Shown: positions 25,393-38,138 of the stretch, one piece after another | How positions within the stretch are numbered: the stretch's first letter is position 1 | Layout: every line of letters starts with the position of its first letter | NCBI GenBank assembly: GCA_000310025.1 | Contig: FN649732.1 | Span: 1,407,511 to 1,471,510 of the forward strand | Source of the DNA: Ectocarpus siliculosus | Taxonomy: Eukaryota > Sar > Phaeophyceae > Ectocarpales > Ectocarpaceae | Length of the DNA: 64,000 nucleotides | Direction of reading: 5' to 3' | Program-made: the position numbers and the translations under genes | The notes under the pieces: generated by a model | Told to the model about the DNA's origin: nothing | Seen by the model: the letters and a program-made list of their open reading frames with translations, nothing else | Databases searched by the model: none

Positions 25393-25617
25393 TTGCTCGT
25401 CCTCGGAATGCCTATTTCCACTGCCCGGGTGTACGTCCTGCACGGGAAGTCGCCCGCAGCTAATTGGTGGTGGCACAATGTATATGTGTATGCGTGTGTA
25501 CGCTACCAAATTTAGGGAGGCATCCGCTCGTCTACGAAATAGCCTGACAGGCGATTTACATGATGACATAGCCTACGGAGCGCTCGATACAATTTCAGCG
25601 AGCTGATGCTGTCAAGA

Positions 25618-27476
25618 CTACGGGAAGTTGGACTGGTATCGAAGGGGGATGAACGTAACCGCGGGATAAGGGGGTCCTCGTACCGGGCATTGCCTTGGAG
25701 ATTCGCGACGCCTGGTTTTGCGTCCCGTGTTTGTCCATGAAGCAGCCCACCAAACAAGCACGAGAAGCCCGGAAAGTCCCAACAGTGCCAGCACACCCAT
25801 CGAGGGGTTCGTCACAAGGGCGCGCCAGACAAGAACCCCGACCATTGCAGGTACAAAATATGCACAACACAGAGCCGAAATTCTGTCAAGACCGCGCTTT
25901 GCTGTCTGAGCGGCCAGTCCCAATCTGACCCACCAGGTGCTTCGCCTAGGGTAGTTGCAACGTGGGACAAGCATGCCAAGGGTGGTGAAAACAGCGACGA
26001 ACTCGAATTTCGCCAGACGCTACTCTAGTGGAGGTGGCGAAGAGGAGGTTTCGACGTGATTGGGGTCATCGCATTGGGGCCATTCCTTGGCGAAGGTGAG
26101 TTCAGGCTTGAGGATATACCATGCATCGGCCATAAATCCAAAAATTCGAAAAGGAATATGCAGAGACTACACGATGTGACCATGAATGACACGACAAGCA
26201 ATAAACGAGGGACATGGACCTTTTCGACTCCAATTTCGGGGGCCGAGAGTATCGCCATGTTCCTGGACAACAAACCACACCGATGCATATGGTTTAATTT
26301 TACCGGTATCCCCTTATTCTAGTGTTCCAAATCGAACAAGCAGGAGCATCTAACATTGTCAGTGACTGCCTTGCTCCCCTCTTGAACCTAGAATGGTCTC
26401 GAGTTGCGTTGTTGACCGCGGAGGCTTGTCTGCAACATTGTCGCTGAATCGCAACACATCACGGTTCTCACCTAGAGATTCCGGCTGTGCAAGCTTCTGA
26501 AACGGCTCGACAAGCAATGCTGCATGCCTTCCCTTGTCGACCAAGCGCAACCAAGCCCAACCACGTGGAGCGGGAGCACGTTCGCACGCAGCTGGCTTCT
26601 TCCACATCACATACAGGCTGTTCATTATGAAACGAAACGCAACGATCAGGTACAGTTCACCAAGCACGAGCCTCATTGCACGAGAAAACACTTGCCCCCT
26701 CGACTGGTATGTGGATTTGTTTCTTCGGTTTTTCAGTGTTAGTCCCCAACGGAGAGCTTACAGTAATGTTGGCAGCATGACTGCCACACACATAGGTGGA
26801 AGGAGTGTCCTCTGTCTCACGTGAATGTCAGCGTTCAACCTGTCGATGACTCTTCGCCATGTGCCCTCGCTTTGGGGGTCCAGCCGTGCCTCTGCCCCCA
26901 GAAGTGCCTGAACTGTCCTCTCTTTCCCGTTCTCAAAGCGCCCCACCACAGGAAGAAACCACCCGTGTGACCACCGGTGTGGGCAACTGCAGAAAGGCAT
27001 CGGAAAGGCTAGTTATTTCGATGCTCCACGCTACAGTAGGTTTCCAGCGGAGATGTTCTACTCGCCGGAAACAGTTCGGTCCGCCGGGTTGGAGTCCACC
27101 GAATTCGAGCATGGTCTTATCGTTACATGTGAACTAAACCATGCCCGGAAGGCCGACCTACCACTCAACCACGTGCTGTTTCATGCCCCATACGTGACCA
27201 CCAAAAAGTAGTATATACGTCGGGCTGCCTAATTAATACGGTCTGCTATTGTATCTGCAGCGCTAGGCCATGCTGCCTACAGACGTACCCCGAAGGTGCC
27301 GGACTCAACGTGGTTCAAGGTCAAACACAGTAGAAAAAACAGTACCTGCCCTTGCTGCACATCTCCTTTAAAACCACCCGTGTGGCCGGAAGCCTTGCCA
27401 GGGAACCTGGGCTTATCGCCTGCGCTTTCGCCGCCTCACACCCAGCGGCGAGCCACAACATCGAAAATATCCACAT
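25618..27476 (-). CDS. Unrecognised membrane or secreted protein, 343 residues, six exons
   Basis: Exons, 5' to 3': 27476-27346, 27133-27062, 26986-26821, 26703-26472, 26262-26120, 25905-25618. Every junction has GT/AG and agreeing phase, and the total is exactly 344 codons including TAG at 25620-25618. The N-terminus MWIFSMLWLAAGCEAAKAQ looks like a signal peptide. A central soluble part follows (GRFENGKERTVQALLGAEAR, then LDPQSEGTWRRVIDRLNADI), then a hydrophobic stretch (LGELYLIVAFRFIMNSLYVM) and, near the end, two strong membrane segments (about ALCCAYFVPAMVGVLVW and VLALLGLSGLLVLVWWAAS) before a basic tail. I recognise no family. It lies 226 bp upstream of the DHHC gene on the same strand. 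The exon at 26262-26120 is the least certain, since two other frames there are also open. The first four exons are the firmest. Confidence 0.55.
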
Positions 27477-29108
27477 GATGGAACAGCGAAGAGCGCGGCG
27501 ACAGCGACTACCCGGAATCTGTTGGAACGTCGTTTGATAACACGCGTACGTTGTGGTGAAGGTAACCCTGGGTACATTAGTATAGCAGCGATGCTTCATG
27601 GAGTTCAAAAACACAGCGTGAGAAACAGCGGGTGGAAGATGTCTCAATTGAAGTGAAATGCAGTACCCGTCGAACGAGCACAACTAAATACGATATGCGG
27701 AGGCTTTGGTCAAAATATTACTTTCCCTTTCTATAAAATACAGAAAATAGCAAAGTTCCAGGTTGCGCAGAAGAAACCTTGACGAGCCGCCGGACATATG
27801 TGGACGCGGGTCGAACTCTTGTCCATCGATGTCGGGCCTACATCGCTGGATTTCGAACACCGTGAGCGAAACTTCGTTTTTCTGCGTCAATGCATGTGGA
27901 AGGGGAAGAGTATCTTTGTCGTAGCTGAGAGATCTACCCGTACATGGCCGTGTCGCGGAATGTCTTTCGCAAGAACCAGCTTCAGACAAGCCCTGTATCG
28001 CCTGACAGTCCGCAAGGATCAGGGCGTGCAGATCAGCGGCAGCCCCAGCTCAGGCAATGCGCTAAAGGAAGAAATCGACAGGGAAGCCTAGGCCTCGGAT
28101 CATGCAACAACATCAGCTCAAGCACCAAGCGCGAAATGACCCGGGTGGACTGAGTCGCGGATTGTACTTCATTGGCGACAGGCTTACCGGCCCGTGTACT
28201 CTGGGCAAGGTTATTGGCCTATTTTACGCTGTACTGGGCTCGGCATCGAATAACTGCTCCAGGTGGCGTCGCCAATACTGCTGTAGTCAATCTTAGGCGG
28301 TGCCTCGTCAATCTTAGGCACCCACTCTATGACATCCTGTGTAGTCACCCATCCTATGTTTCCATGGGTTTGCATATCGCAAACACAAGCCACAGACATA
28401 AACATGATGTTCTTACACTACAAACCAAGTGACATCACATGAGCTGTTGCGAACCTGGTGTTTGACACTTTGCACGTTGATGCTGTGATCTGGCGCCTCG
28501 TATACTGTTGTAGTTGCCGTATAGAGACGAGGACGTTGTGAGCAATGGATACGAACACGCCCAAGAGTTGACATTCGCTATACTTTTTCGTTGTCGGACG
28601 ATCCGTTTCACGTTTGTCAGTCAGCAGGGGAGACATACGGGACAGCTCGATCTTTCAATACGATACCCGCCCGAGTACAATCAGTCAGTGCTGTTCAGGC
28701 CGGTGGGACCGATGAGGTTTACCTACACCGGGCGCCGCTCTCAGCACGGTCGACTTGAACTTTGAACTTGGACCTAACATCCTTGAGCATGTGACGAGAA
28801 GGTACATGGGTTCATCTGGGATACTCCCAAAAAAGCTGACAAAAAAGAGATACGGAAGTGGTACCGTGTTGCCCGGCTTCCGGTCGAAATTGAAATAAAC
28901 ACACACACAGAAAGACTACCTATTCGAGATATAGTCTACCCACAGTTCGAACGGGATGTGGTGGAGAAATTGAGACTGTACCGCAGGCTAATTGCACCGC
29001 AAAGTAACCGATGACAGTCCCGCCGAAGGCGGGTTTCGTGCACACACTTCATGTGTTGGTCTGGAGTCTCTTACGGAGAGAAGTAACCATGCGCACCGGG
29101 ACCACATC
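27477..29108. other. Divergent intergenic region, probable promoters
   Basis: This lies between a minus-strand gene starting at 27476 and a plus-strand gene starting at or before 29109, so it should contain two promoters. A 97-codon plus-strand frame at 27798-28091 is open but unsupported by splice sites or motifs. No TATA-like or other regulatory motif could be assigned with confidence. Confidence 0.4.
28911..29003 (+). CDS. Possible upstream exon of the IQ-motif gene
   Basis: After a CA-rich tract ending acacacacag, the frame reads RLPIRDIVYPQFERDVVEKL and on to RLYRRLIAPQ, a protein-like amphipathic sequence, and reaches a GTAACC donor at 29004. It could be a 5' exon of the gene starting at 29109. 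I could not find a phase-consistent acceptor joining the two, so it stays a candidate. Confidence 0.3.
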
Positions 29109-32100
29109 ATGCAGATGAGGAGCACCTCGCCCGTACGAGAATATGGTGGTGGCGATGGTGGTGGTGATGACGACGGGATCGTCTTCGGAGATAGGTGTGA
29201 GAGACGAGTGTTCGTGTCGGGTTCTTCCAGGCGGAATGTCGGGGTCGCTGTTGATCTCCATGGCTCCAAGCAGCGGTGCACAGCACCAGGCACGGATCCA
29301 CTGCATGCTCTTGGGCTGGTTCCTCCGTCTCCGTATCCTATTCTCCGGCAAAATGCTGCCGTCACTGCTGCTACGGTACGACAAGAGGGGTGTATCGAGA
29401 CTGGAAAGCAGATGGATCATACCAGCGAACAGCAACTACGAATACACCGACAATCGTCACGAACAGGACAAGGCCACGAAATCCTCAGCAACCATCCCTT
29501 CGTCTCGTCCAAGGAACCGTGGACAACTGTAGCACCAACTTCTGGTTGTGGAGGACGCCACGACAACTCCAGCCCCCCGCCGCGATATCATGGATTACCA
29601 CACGGTACATCTTACGGGGCAATCTACTCGCCTCAACGGAATCGCCGTCGAGGAGCGAAGATTTACGAGGGACAACCCAGCTCACAATCAAGCTTAGCAT
29701 ATTGTGGTCAAGACAAATCTGCAATGTTACTGCTTCAGAGGATACGCGCGGATGAGCAGATCATGGCTGAAGAAGTGGTGCGACTACGGCGTGAGGCTGA
29801 CCCCAGGGTCATGATTCGCCGTTTCTGGCGTTCCTCCGGGTAAGGCTTGAGGTGAAAATTTTGGCTATGGTTCGGTCGCGGTAGCTGGAGAGGCTTCCGC
29901 CGGAATGATGTGAATACCGAAAAAAACTACGGTCGTGTGGCCGATATGGCGCTATCTTGGAATGCGGGCACGCTCCAGGATTGGAGCTACTGTAACCCGG
30001 ATTTCCATGTCGAGTGAATGCTGCACCCCATCAGGAATAAACACGTCCCTTTTGCTTTAGTGGGAGGTTATCGCGTCTCCACCGCAATCAATCGTGAAGC
30101 GCTTACACAAATGCCGTTTGGAATGTTCTCACCGAACCTCCAGGCTTCCTTTGGATCACATATTTGCAACCGCTGCGGGCGTATACCGTCGATCGCGCCT
30201 CCGAGCTGCGCTCTCAACCTGGCATTCCGTGGCCAAGGCAGAAACCCACCGCATCAACTGCAGAATCGCGGCAGCAGAAGTCATTCAACGCGCTACACGA
30301 GTTTTTATCGCAAGACATACAGCTGAGCGTCGCCGCCGCGTGCGTGGTCCGGCAGTGTTGGCAGCCTCCCGCATCATTCAGGCCGAATTTCGCTCGTGGA
30401 AAGCCCGAGTAAAGGCTGCTGACGTAGCAGTTCGCCAGAAAAACCGACAAGAGCTTCGAGAACGATACTGGCGCGACGAGAAGGCGAAAGACGAACACAG
30501 GCGACGAGATGCGTCGACCGTGATGCAAGCGGCGTGGAGGGGGGCTGCTGGGCGCGCAGTAGGATTGAACAGGGCACGACAAACACTGAGGGGGGTGTTG
30601 AATGAGCTGGGTGGTGGCCGGGGGCGCATGCACAGGTAGGTGATGGTATTTCGAGAGGAATGTGCGCACCTCTTCGCAAGACGTCGGGACACCTCGTGAC
30701 TTGGCCTTTTTTACTTGTCACGTTCATTGAAAGCTGTTTATACACCGTTTCTGAGGGTTCTGTTGCAATAGCAAGCTTTCACAACTGGGAAATACAATAT
30801 TTTCATTGCCGCAACCTGTCACACAATTTATGAGCGTTCGAAGGGCGTGCATGGTGCTTCTAACGTCTTACGGATGGTCTCAATCGCCTGCTTGCTCTCT
30901 GATCGCGCTTTCTGACTGACACCACAACTGTGCATGGGAACATTTGGTGGCCTATGTCAATAGTAGGCTAGTTTGGCATATATGGTAGCCACATTTACCT
31001 CGACCTTCTTTGGGCAAACAAGATTAGCATGTACATTTCGTGGTTGAAACGCCTTTTTTTTTTACATGACAGGTTGCATGAGTGCAGCGTTCCGACTGGC
31101 TGCTTGGAGCATGTGGCTTTGGCAAGAGCTTGTGAAATTGCTCTCCGACTACCGGTCCGATCTAGGGGGCAAACCCGCGAGGTAAGCAGAGGGTTCCGCT
31201 ACCGACGATAGCGTACCATCGATCAACGCCATGAGCCCCCTTCTCTTGGGCCGCAATCACAATCACATCTAACCAACGCAATCCATCACCCATTAACAAT
31301 TGCTACCAGGTATTCGGCAACAAAATCGTTGCACTCCTCAGTTAGCAACCGTTATTTTATGTGCCGAACTATCTCAGGCTTGAGATATAGAAAAAATGGC
31401 AACAACTACAGCACGTGTTCGCAACTGCAGGCACTGCTTCTTCTCCTGCGATGCCGACTCCTTCTGGATGCTCGTCGACAACTCCGGCAAGAGATGGAGG
31501 GGCGATGGACCCGGCAGGCTGAGGCTTTCTCGGCCTTAAAGGCAGGTCTAGAAGAGGCTCGGAAAGAAGAGGCGATGCGAAAGGGCCAGTCAAAGAGGTA
31601 GGCACAAGATGAGAAGATCAAGGGCACTTAATGTTGATATCGGTGAGAAAATGCGAATCCTCTGGTACACTTTTCGGTGTGCACGTATGTAAAGCATCGT
31701 CTGGTATAGCCTGTCGGTACAACGGAAGGAAGCTGCAGCACGCCCAAAACCAAGGTAATCGATTGCATCAACTGCGGGATCGCAGATCAAAACCCAGTCC
31801 TTTTCCTGCGACGGTTTTTGCTCATTCCGCAGGGAGAAGGACCACGCCGATCAGCAAGAGCAACGGCAGACAGAGAGAGAAGCACATATCTCTCAAACCG
31901 AACGCAGACTGCGGGAGCTGCGCGAGAAACGAAGGATACAGATACGAATTATCGAGGAAAGACATCGAGAGCGGGTGAGTGATCGATTTCAATTTGCTGC
32001 GGACGGAAACGGTTATAAATATGTCGCGGCAATGTTTGTAGATGGATCCGAAATCGTTACACAATAGAGAGGAAGGGCACCACAGCAAAGGAGTCACCAT

Positions 32101-34683
32101 GAGGTGCAAGCGGCAAAACATATCACGAACGTTTGGTGGTACAACGGGTGTTTGCCGCTCGTCCGAGAGTGAGTGTCTTTGGAGCGCCACACAGTGGGTG
32201 ATGTATCACCCCATGCTTAGGGTCAGGCAATGCGGATCTTCCGGAAATCATCATCGGCGCGTTTGCCGCCGCCCCGCTGCCTCCTTCACGCCCCCGATCC
32301 GCGGCTCTGTGTGCTCAACGGCGAAATCTTCAGTGCGAGAGCTACTTAATGTGGCGAGAACAGACCAGACAAGAAGAAATCACTGAGGACATCAACGCGA
32401 AGAGGGAGGCAAGGTGGGGAACGCATGGTCACTAGCTCGCAGTGTCCCTGTGGCTGCGGTGAAGTACCGTGCTATGACAGAATTATGGGTATCAGCGCTT
32501 ACTTCATTGGGGCCTCATCAAACAATCCAGAATCACCTATGTACATAATATGTTATTGCCACTCATACAACTTCAACTGCACTCGTTCAGAGAATCCCAC
32601 GAGCTGGTCATGATGAGGAGGGAGGAGCTGCTAGCAAAGGAAGCGTGGAAGCTCGATGATGCTGCGGTCGGCCGCGCAACTCAACTTCGACGGCACGAGG
32701 AGTGCATTTTCCGGCTGTTTCAGCAGGATTCGCCGCCTTCCACGAGCTCCGTAGAGCAGAACGAGTTGGACAGGGGTGCCAGAGCTCGGTCCCTGCCACG
32801 AGACCATCGATCAAGTGAGGACCGAACCCACCCGCATGTAAAACATAGGCCGGTATGTTTCCTTCTCTCTTTCTTGGTTTTCGAATGTTGATTTTTCGCT
32901 GAGCGAGGGTATCGCTAACCAGTTGAAGGCAAGATAAGTTATATCGGGTGCTATGGACTCCTCGACAGCAAATATTTACCCTAATAAGAGCAATTAGGAA
33001 GGAAATTACTCAGACCTCTGTAGGGCACTCGCTTTCTGCGAGCGTCCTGGATTGATGTGTTGCCGGCATTGTTTTGCGGCTATTTGTGTACCCAATACCA
33101 AGCCCATTTCCTTGCCCAGTTACGGTCTTCCAGTCAGGGTGGCAGCAAATAGCAGAGTCAAATTAATATTGAGCTGCGAATCGATCCCGTGCTCTCGAAC
33201 TATAGGCGTGGTTGAGGGGCTTCGAAGATATCTGCGCCAAGAACTTGGCCCTACATACGCCCTCGGGCGCACGAAACCCTACACTAACAACACCATGGTC
33301 TGCGAACTTCAATTGGGATGGGTCTGAATATTTTCTGCCTCCACTTGGTACACGAGCTTCCACCTGTTGATTGTTTAGATATTGGGTTGGGTTACGGATA
33401 GGGTACTCCCTTGTACCACATGGACCTAGACTGCTACTCCAATCCAACGCACGCTGTCGGGATTTCTCAACTTTCAGGGAAACCTGAGGCGTTGGTGCTG
33501 GACGGCCTGGAGTGTGTCATCGACAGCAAGAGGGTGAAGGCAACGGTTGCTATTCGACCGAGCGATTCTTCTGTGCGAGTGTTCAGCCAGGTTCGGGTCG
33601 CTTGATCGTTTTCGGATGGTGTAAAATATGGGTAATTTTGGCGCTATGAACCTGCCTGCAGAGATCGAAAGTGGGCAGATTCAATGGGACGGTACCCAAT
33701 GCGCTCTTGATTAGGGAGGCTTGTCACCACGATTGGAAAGGAAGATGTGCTTGTTTGTACGTAGCAATCGCCAAGGGGTCTACAGAGGCAGTAGGATCAT
33801 AGGAGAACCATGTACGTCGCATCCCTTTCCACCTCTGGATCGACGTTCAATGCCATTGGGATATGTACCCGGTGCGGCTCTACGAGCGCAAACCATTTCG
33901 GAGTAGACGCCGTTTTTCTACGTTCGTGATACCTCACCTGCCGGGGCCGCCTTGCCTCGTTGGTCGTTATTTCCACACTTTCGTTATCGTTGGCACTACC
34001 GCCACAGACACAGGCCGTGCGAGCCACACTATGCGTCCAAGATACTGCGAGGAAACGTGTGGCGTACTGGGGCGCAAGGTTTGTGCGGAGCCTCTGTCAT
34101 CATTTTGCGGAGCAAAGGGCTACTCTTCAAGGAACCCGGTTTCCTGAACCCCTAAACTTTGGTAAACTTTCCTATTGTAGAACATCGTGCATGTCCCATC
34201 CCCCCTGCCTTAAGCCCCCTGCCCTCCCGCCCTATCCCTCTCTTTCTCTAATATTTGCGTGCTTCTCCTGGTCTTCTTCCCGAATGTGTTCGTTGGTTGA
34301 CCGGCTAATCGACAGGTGTCGGGTTGACGCCGAGCATGCAGCAAGGTTGCGAGGAGAGCAGTTTCGCCTACGGTGCAAGACCAGAAAGGAGCGTCGCTGG
34401 AAGGCAGCGGAGGTGAGCACTTGTGGAAATACGCGAGTGTGGCCTATATGTAGAGGTCGAGCTCCGAATGCCTTGGAGAGACAATATAGTGTACTATGCT
34501 TGGGTTCGAAACATATCATCACATGGCGTTCTCGGAACCTTTTTTTGGGTAGGTGGACAACGCAGGGTTGGCAAGGACTGATTTGCGAGGTCGTAGTTTC
34601 ACCCTTTCAAGTAAAGATTTGCCACGGCAAAACAAACCTGTTTCTTGTCCGTCGATTTGCGCATCGATATTCTGCTGACCATC

Positions 34684-34732
<49 letters not shown>

Positions 34733-37700
34733 ACTCCCAATACCCTGCACCAACCCGTCCCGGCCAGCAGGTTGCGGCGGCGAAGTGCATCGCGGAAGAA
34801 TCCATCGTCCAGCTCCGGAAGGCTCTGAAAGACGCCCGTCGTTCGACCGTCTCACGCGCAATGGCCCTCGCGGTTGCGCTCGGCGTGAGCCCTCCGAAAA
34901 GCCTCTTGGAGCGACGCGTGTCGAACGAGCACCAAGAGCGTTTGTCGGTGCGAGACGTGACCGCGGGAGGCAGTACGTACCGCTCCACAGCGGCGCGAGT
35001 GCAGCCTCACCTTGCCTCAGGAGGAACAAAAGGAGCGGGAGCTACAGCGGTGCCGGGCGGCACTGCCGCCGCCGGGGGAGCCCAGAACGATTCTCATCAC
35101 CGTCATCGTCATCTACCGGCAGCGGTGGTGCTGGGTACGGAGCCGGGTCACCGGGTTGTCCCCGATGCAAAAACCCGACTGTCTCCTGGCAAGCGGGGGG
35201 TGACTGAAACCAGGTGCTCGCGAGGAGGACCCACGTCGAGCACACGTCCCGACTCTCCGAAAACAACAGCCCGTCGAAGTGTTTTGCGGTTGACACATCC
35301 AACAGCTGTGGGACTTAATAGCTGTGCGACGACTATTAATAACAGCTCTTCGAAAGCGGTGGCCGAGGCCTCCGATCTGGGCTGGAACCGTCAATGGTGT
35401 CGCGCGGTGGATTCCTGGTGCAGAAATGCCTCGGCTAAAGTTCGGTCGCTGCTCGCCGGGCAAGTAATAGCATCAGCTAGGCGTTTGCACTGGTTAGCTG
35501 GACCACGCCGCAGTTGTACTCATGCTCGTTGCCGCGGCCGCTGCTGCGGCGGTGGTGGCGGTGGTGGTTACATCGACACATCGTCTAGCGGAAATATTTT
35601 GGCCTGCAGTTACGCTGCCTGTACCCAGGACAAAAGCAGCGCCCGGGCAAGTAGCATTCCTCGTAGGTCACGTTCACGCGAGGAAATCAGTGCAGAAGCA
35701 TGGGTGGCCTTGGCCAAGTTCGGTCAACTGACCGATCTGCTGGAGATCGTGGGAAGCACGGCCGAGCTGGTAGTTTCGGTCCAGATGAGCTCGATTGTGC
35801 AGCGGCAGCAGCCAGCGGGAGAGGTGCCTGCGTATCAAGAGGAAAATGAGGCGCAAGGAAGAGGCCCGATCTCGTCTGGAGAGCATGAAAACAACGAACC
35901 GCGGATGCAGGCGAAACAACGTGTCGCGGACGACGAAGGCTTACCGGCGAGGGTGGAGCGCCTAAGCTACAGAAACGCTGAAGGAGAAGACTCCTCCACC
36001 TCCTCTTCTCTCTCCACCGGCTCGTCACACAGCACGAGGAGTTCGGTAGCTGAACCAGTGGCCTCAGGACTTTCCCCTACTACGGAAAATCTTGTTGATA
36101 CTACCACAGAGAAGAAGAACCTCGCAAGCAGGGAGGACAGCATGGTCACGGATTCTAAGGATGGCGCACTGTGGGAGAGTGAACAAGGAGGAGCACGCAG
36201 AGCGGAGCCTGCCTTCGAACACGATCCCGATACAGAGAAGGTATGGCCCACCCAATGCTTTCGTGGCATTGTTGCTGTCGGAGAACGAGCTGCTGCAGAA
36301 GGAATGGACGCCCTGGTCACGCATCGCCGCCGCCCGCCCCCCCGCCGTCCGTCACTGCTCGTGGCAGTCAACGAGGAAGGGGATACCGACACGGAGGCAT
36401 CCTCCTCCGACGAGGACCTGGATCGGGAAGGAACCAACAATGTTTCGGAAACAGGTGGGTCGCCAAGCGACTCTCGCTTCGATGCCGAAATCGGTAGACG
36501 TTCCCGCTTGGATGCTGATCCAGTCGAGAGAGCTTTGCCAGATGCAGAGCGAGTGGATAGATCTTGCCCAGGTGCCCAATCCGACCCTGGGGGTGCAACT
36601 CCCGGCAGCAGGGACTACGCGATTTCTGCTACTGCTGGAAATCGCCAGCAAGAAGACAGTCGTAACAACGACGGGGGTGCTACTGTCGCGGCATGTTCGA
36701 AGAAGCCGCTATCGACGAGGATCACCTTGGAACCAGACACGTTGGAGAATTTCCTCGGGATACCGTTGCTCAGTGCATTTGTTCTACAGGCAGCCAGGCG
36801 TACGCAGCACACCCTTTCGGTGTCACCTGCACGGCTTGACACTGGCGGCATCCAAGACACTGAATGGAGGCCGTTGCATGCGGGTAGCTCGGCTGGTGAT
36901 CCTACGAGAACGGGATTACAAAGCCAAGCAAGCAACCATGGCGCCGTGGATATCGTCAACGGGGAGAGGGCCTCTGAGATTAACCGGGCGTCTGCCCGAC
37001 CTCCGCCCCCTCTGGATGCTGTCACTATACATTCTCCACAGCCAGTATCGGTCGATGGAACATCATCAGCTGGTGCTCTTCTTTCGGAAACCGAGGAGTT
37101 GGGACTAGCTTGCGCTTTGGAAACTCACGTGTTTCCTCACATGCGTATTTCTTCGTCTTCGAAACGCCGCAACGTAAGACCAGCGCCGGGCGAAACACCT
37201 ACGATTCGTCTTCGCCTGAAACTAGAACTCCCGAAAACGTCTAGCCCAAACGGCAGGAGGGTCCCGAAACCCGAAGATGCTGCAGCAACAGCAAAGCCAA
37301 AACTTGTACGAGCAGCACCGCCAACATCGCCAGCATCGTTTCCAGCAGAAACTCCGTATTCTGCCGCAGCCCTAGACCCAGCAACGACAGAGGGAAACTG
37401 GCTTGCGCAAGGAGGTATCTGGAAGCCCCGATTCACCGATGGGTAGGTCGAGTAAACGGCCGCCGCTGCCTTCTCTCATGCACTGCTGCGCCATTTCGAA
37501 GGGGTTCTGCAACGCCCGCTAGTGCCGGTGCCGGTAACCGCCCGACAGGGATCGTCGGACGGCACTGGAAGGATGCGGGGGCTCACTCGCACCTAGATAA
37601 TGCGGCTCGAGTCGGCACCCAACGCGTTCGTGCAATGTTCATGCGTGATCAGGCCACCAAAGATGAGGGTTTTAGCGATGCCACTCTGCACCACTGTCAA

Positions 37701-38138
37701 CAACAGCGTTTGGTTGTAGTGGATACGGTGCCGGCAGCTGAATCACCAGCTCATGCTTTGTCGATTTCGTCAAGCTTTTGGAGCAGTAAGCTTTCGGCGC
37801 CCGTCGGGTCGGCGCTTGGCCGCCCTTTATGCCACAACTGCGGCAGGCAGGCTCTTCAGCACCTGCTCGAGAACACAGATTTGTTAGCGCAAAGTACATT
37901 TTCGCGAGAAGCGCGGTTGTTGCGACCAGATTGGTACACATGCACCCCCGCTGAAATAAATCGGCTCGGATCCGGAGGGGTTCGGCCGAAAGGGTCTCGA
38001 CGAGGCAAGAATACCGGGGGGGTTCCGGCAGCTCGAGGGAGATTGGCGGACTGGGCATGCAGCAGCGGTGCAATGTTTTGCGACAGTTGTTTGCGGGCGA
38101 TGCGGTCGGCGGCACTTCCTCTCGAGCGATTGGTATAA
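29109..38138 (+). CDS. IQ-motif and coiled-coil protein, 13 exons, 1887 residues
   Basis: Exons: 29109-29839, 30144-30635, 31073-31181, 31431-31597, 31833-31974, 32334-32413, 32591-32814, 33478-33590, 33662-33790, 34008-34078, 34316-34412, 34771-37442, 37502-38138. All splice phases agree and the total is exactly 1888 codons including the stop. Exon 2 holds three IQ-like motifs (IQRATRVFIARH, IQAEFRSWKAR, MQAAWRGAAGR), which usually bind calmodulin or related light chains. Exons 4-7 are highly charged and helical (for example ERRLRELREKRRIQIRIIEE), probably coiled coil. The 2.7-kb exon 12 is helical at first, then a long Ser/Glu/Arg-rich, probably disordered region. The last exon has CHNCG and CDSC, a possible zinc-binding pair. 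The first ATG is the earliest in-frame one in exon 1, and upstream exons are possible. A cytoskeletal or ciliary role would be a guess; no known family was recognised. Confidence 0.75.
30144..30635 (+). CDS. IQ-repeat exon
   Basis: Three motifs approximating [FILV]QxxxRGxxxR occur in a row, starting AAEVIQRATRVFIARHTAER, then SRIIQAEFRSWKARVKA and STVMQAAWRGAAGR, separated by charged helix. The first two lack the central Gly and the third keeps Arg-Gly. The exon starts after a CAG acceptor and ends at GTAGGT. Confidence 0.8.
34685..34730 (+). repeat. CT microsatellite before the acceptor of the large exon
   Basis: About 22 CT units followed by tcactcactccc end roughly 40 bases before the CAG acceptor at 34768-34770. 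By position it may serve as, or extend, the polypyrimidine tract of that intron. Length changes here could affect splicing of the 2.7-kb exon. Confidence 0.8.
34771..37442 (+). CDS. Large exon, disordered region of the IQ protein
   Basis: 2672 bases without a stop in this frame. It starts with a helical segment (AAAKCIAEESIVQLRKALKD) that continues the previous exon, then becomes rich in Ser, Thr, Arg, Gly and Glu, with acidic patches (for example DTDTEASSSDEDLD). It ends at a GTAGGT donor just before an in-frame TAG. Other open frames on both strands inside it are shadows of the GC-rich codon use. Confidence 0.8.
37502..38138 (+). CDS. Terminal exon with CxxC pairs
   Basis: It opens after an AAG acceptor at 37499-37501 and runs to TAA at 38136-38138. 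Near the middle it has RPLCHNCGRQALQHLLENTD and near the end GAMFCDSCLRAM. Two CxxC pairs about 85 residues apart could bind one zinc ion, with a basic glycine-rich linker between them. The family is unknown. Confidence 0.7.

Noticed and set aside
26024-26166. Alternative frame for exon 5 of the membrane protein (ADAWYILKPELTFAKEWPQ)
   Set aside because: Reads like protein and joins one downstream acceptor, but it does not fit the phase of the exon ending at 26472. The 26262-26120 exon fits both sides. This remains a real uncertainty.
33134-33321. Protein-like frame (GVVEGLRRYLRQELG) between IQ gene exons 7 and 8
   Set aside because: No donor gives the phase needed by the next exon, while joining 32814 directly to 33478 does. 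It is kept as intron.
35967-37108. Long open frames overlapping the large IQ-protein exon (plus 36092-37108, minus 35967-36440)
   Set aside because: They are shadow frames in GC-rich coding sequence. They have no motif or splice logic, and the main frame is phase-consistent with 12 other exons.
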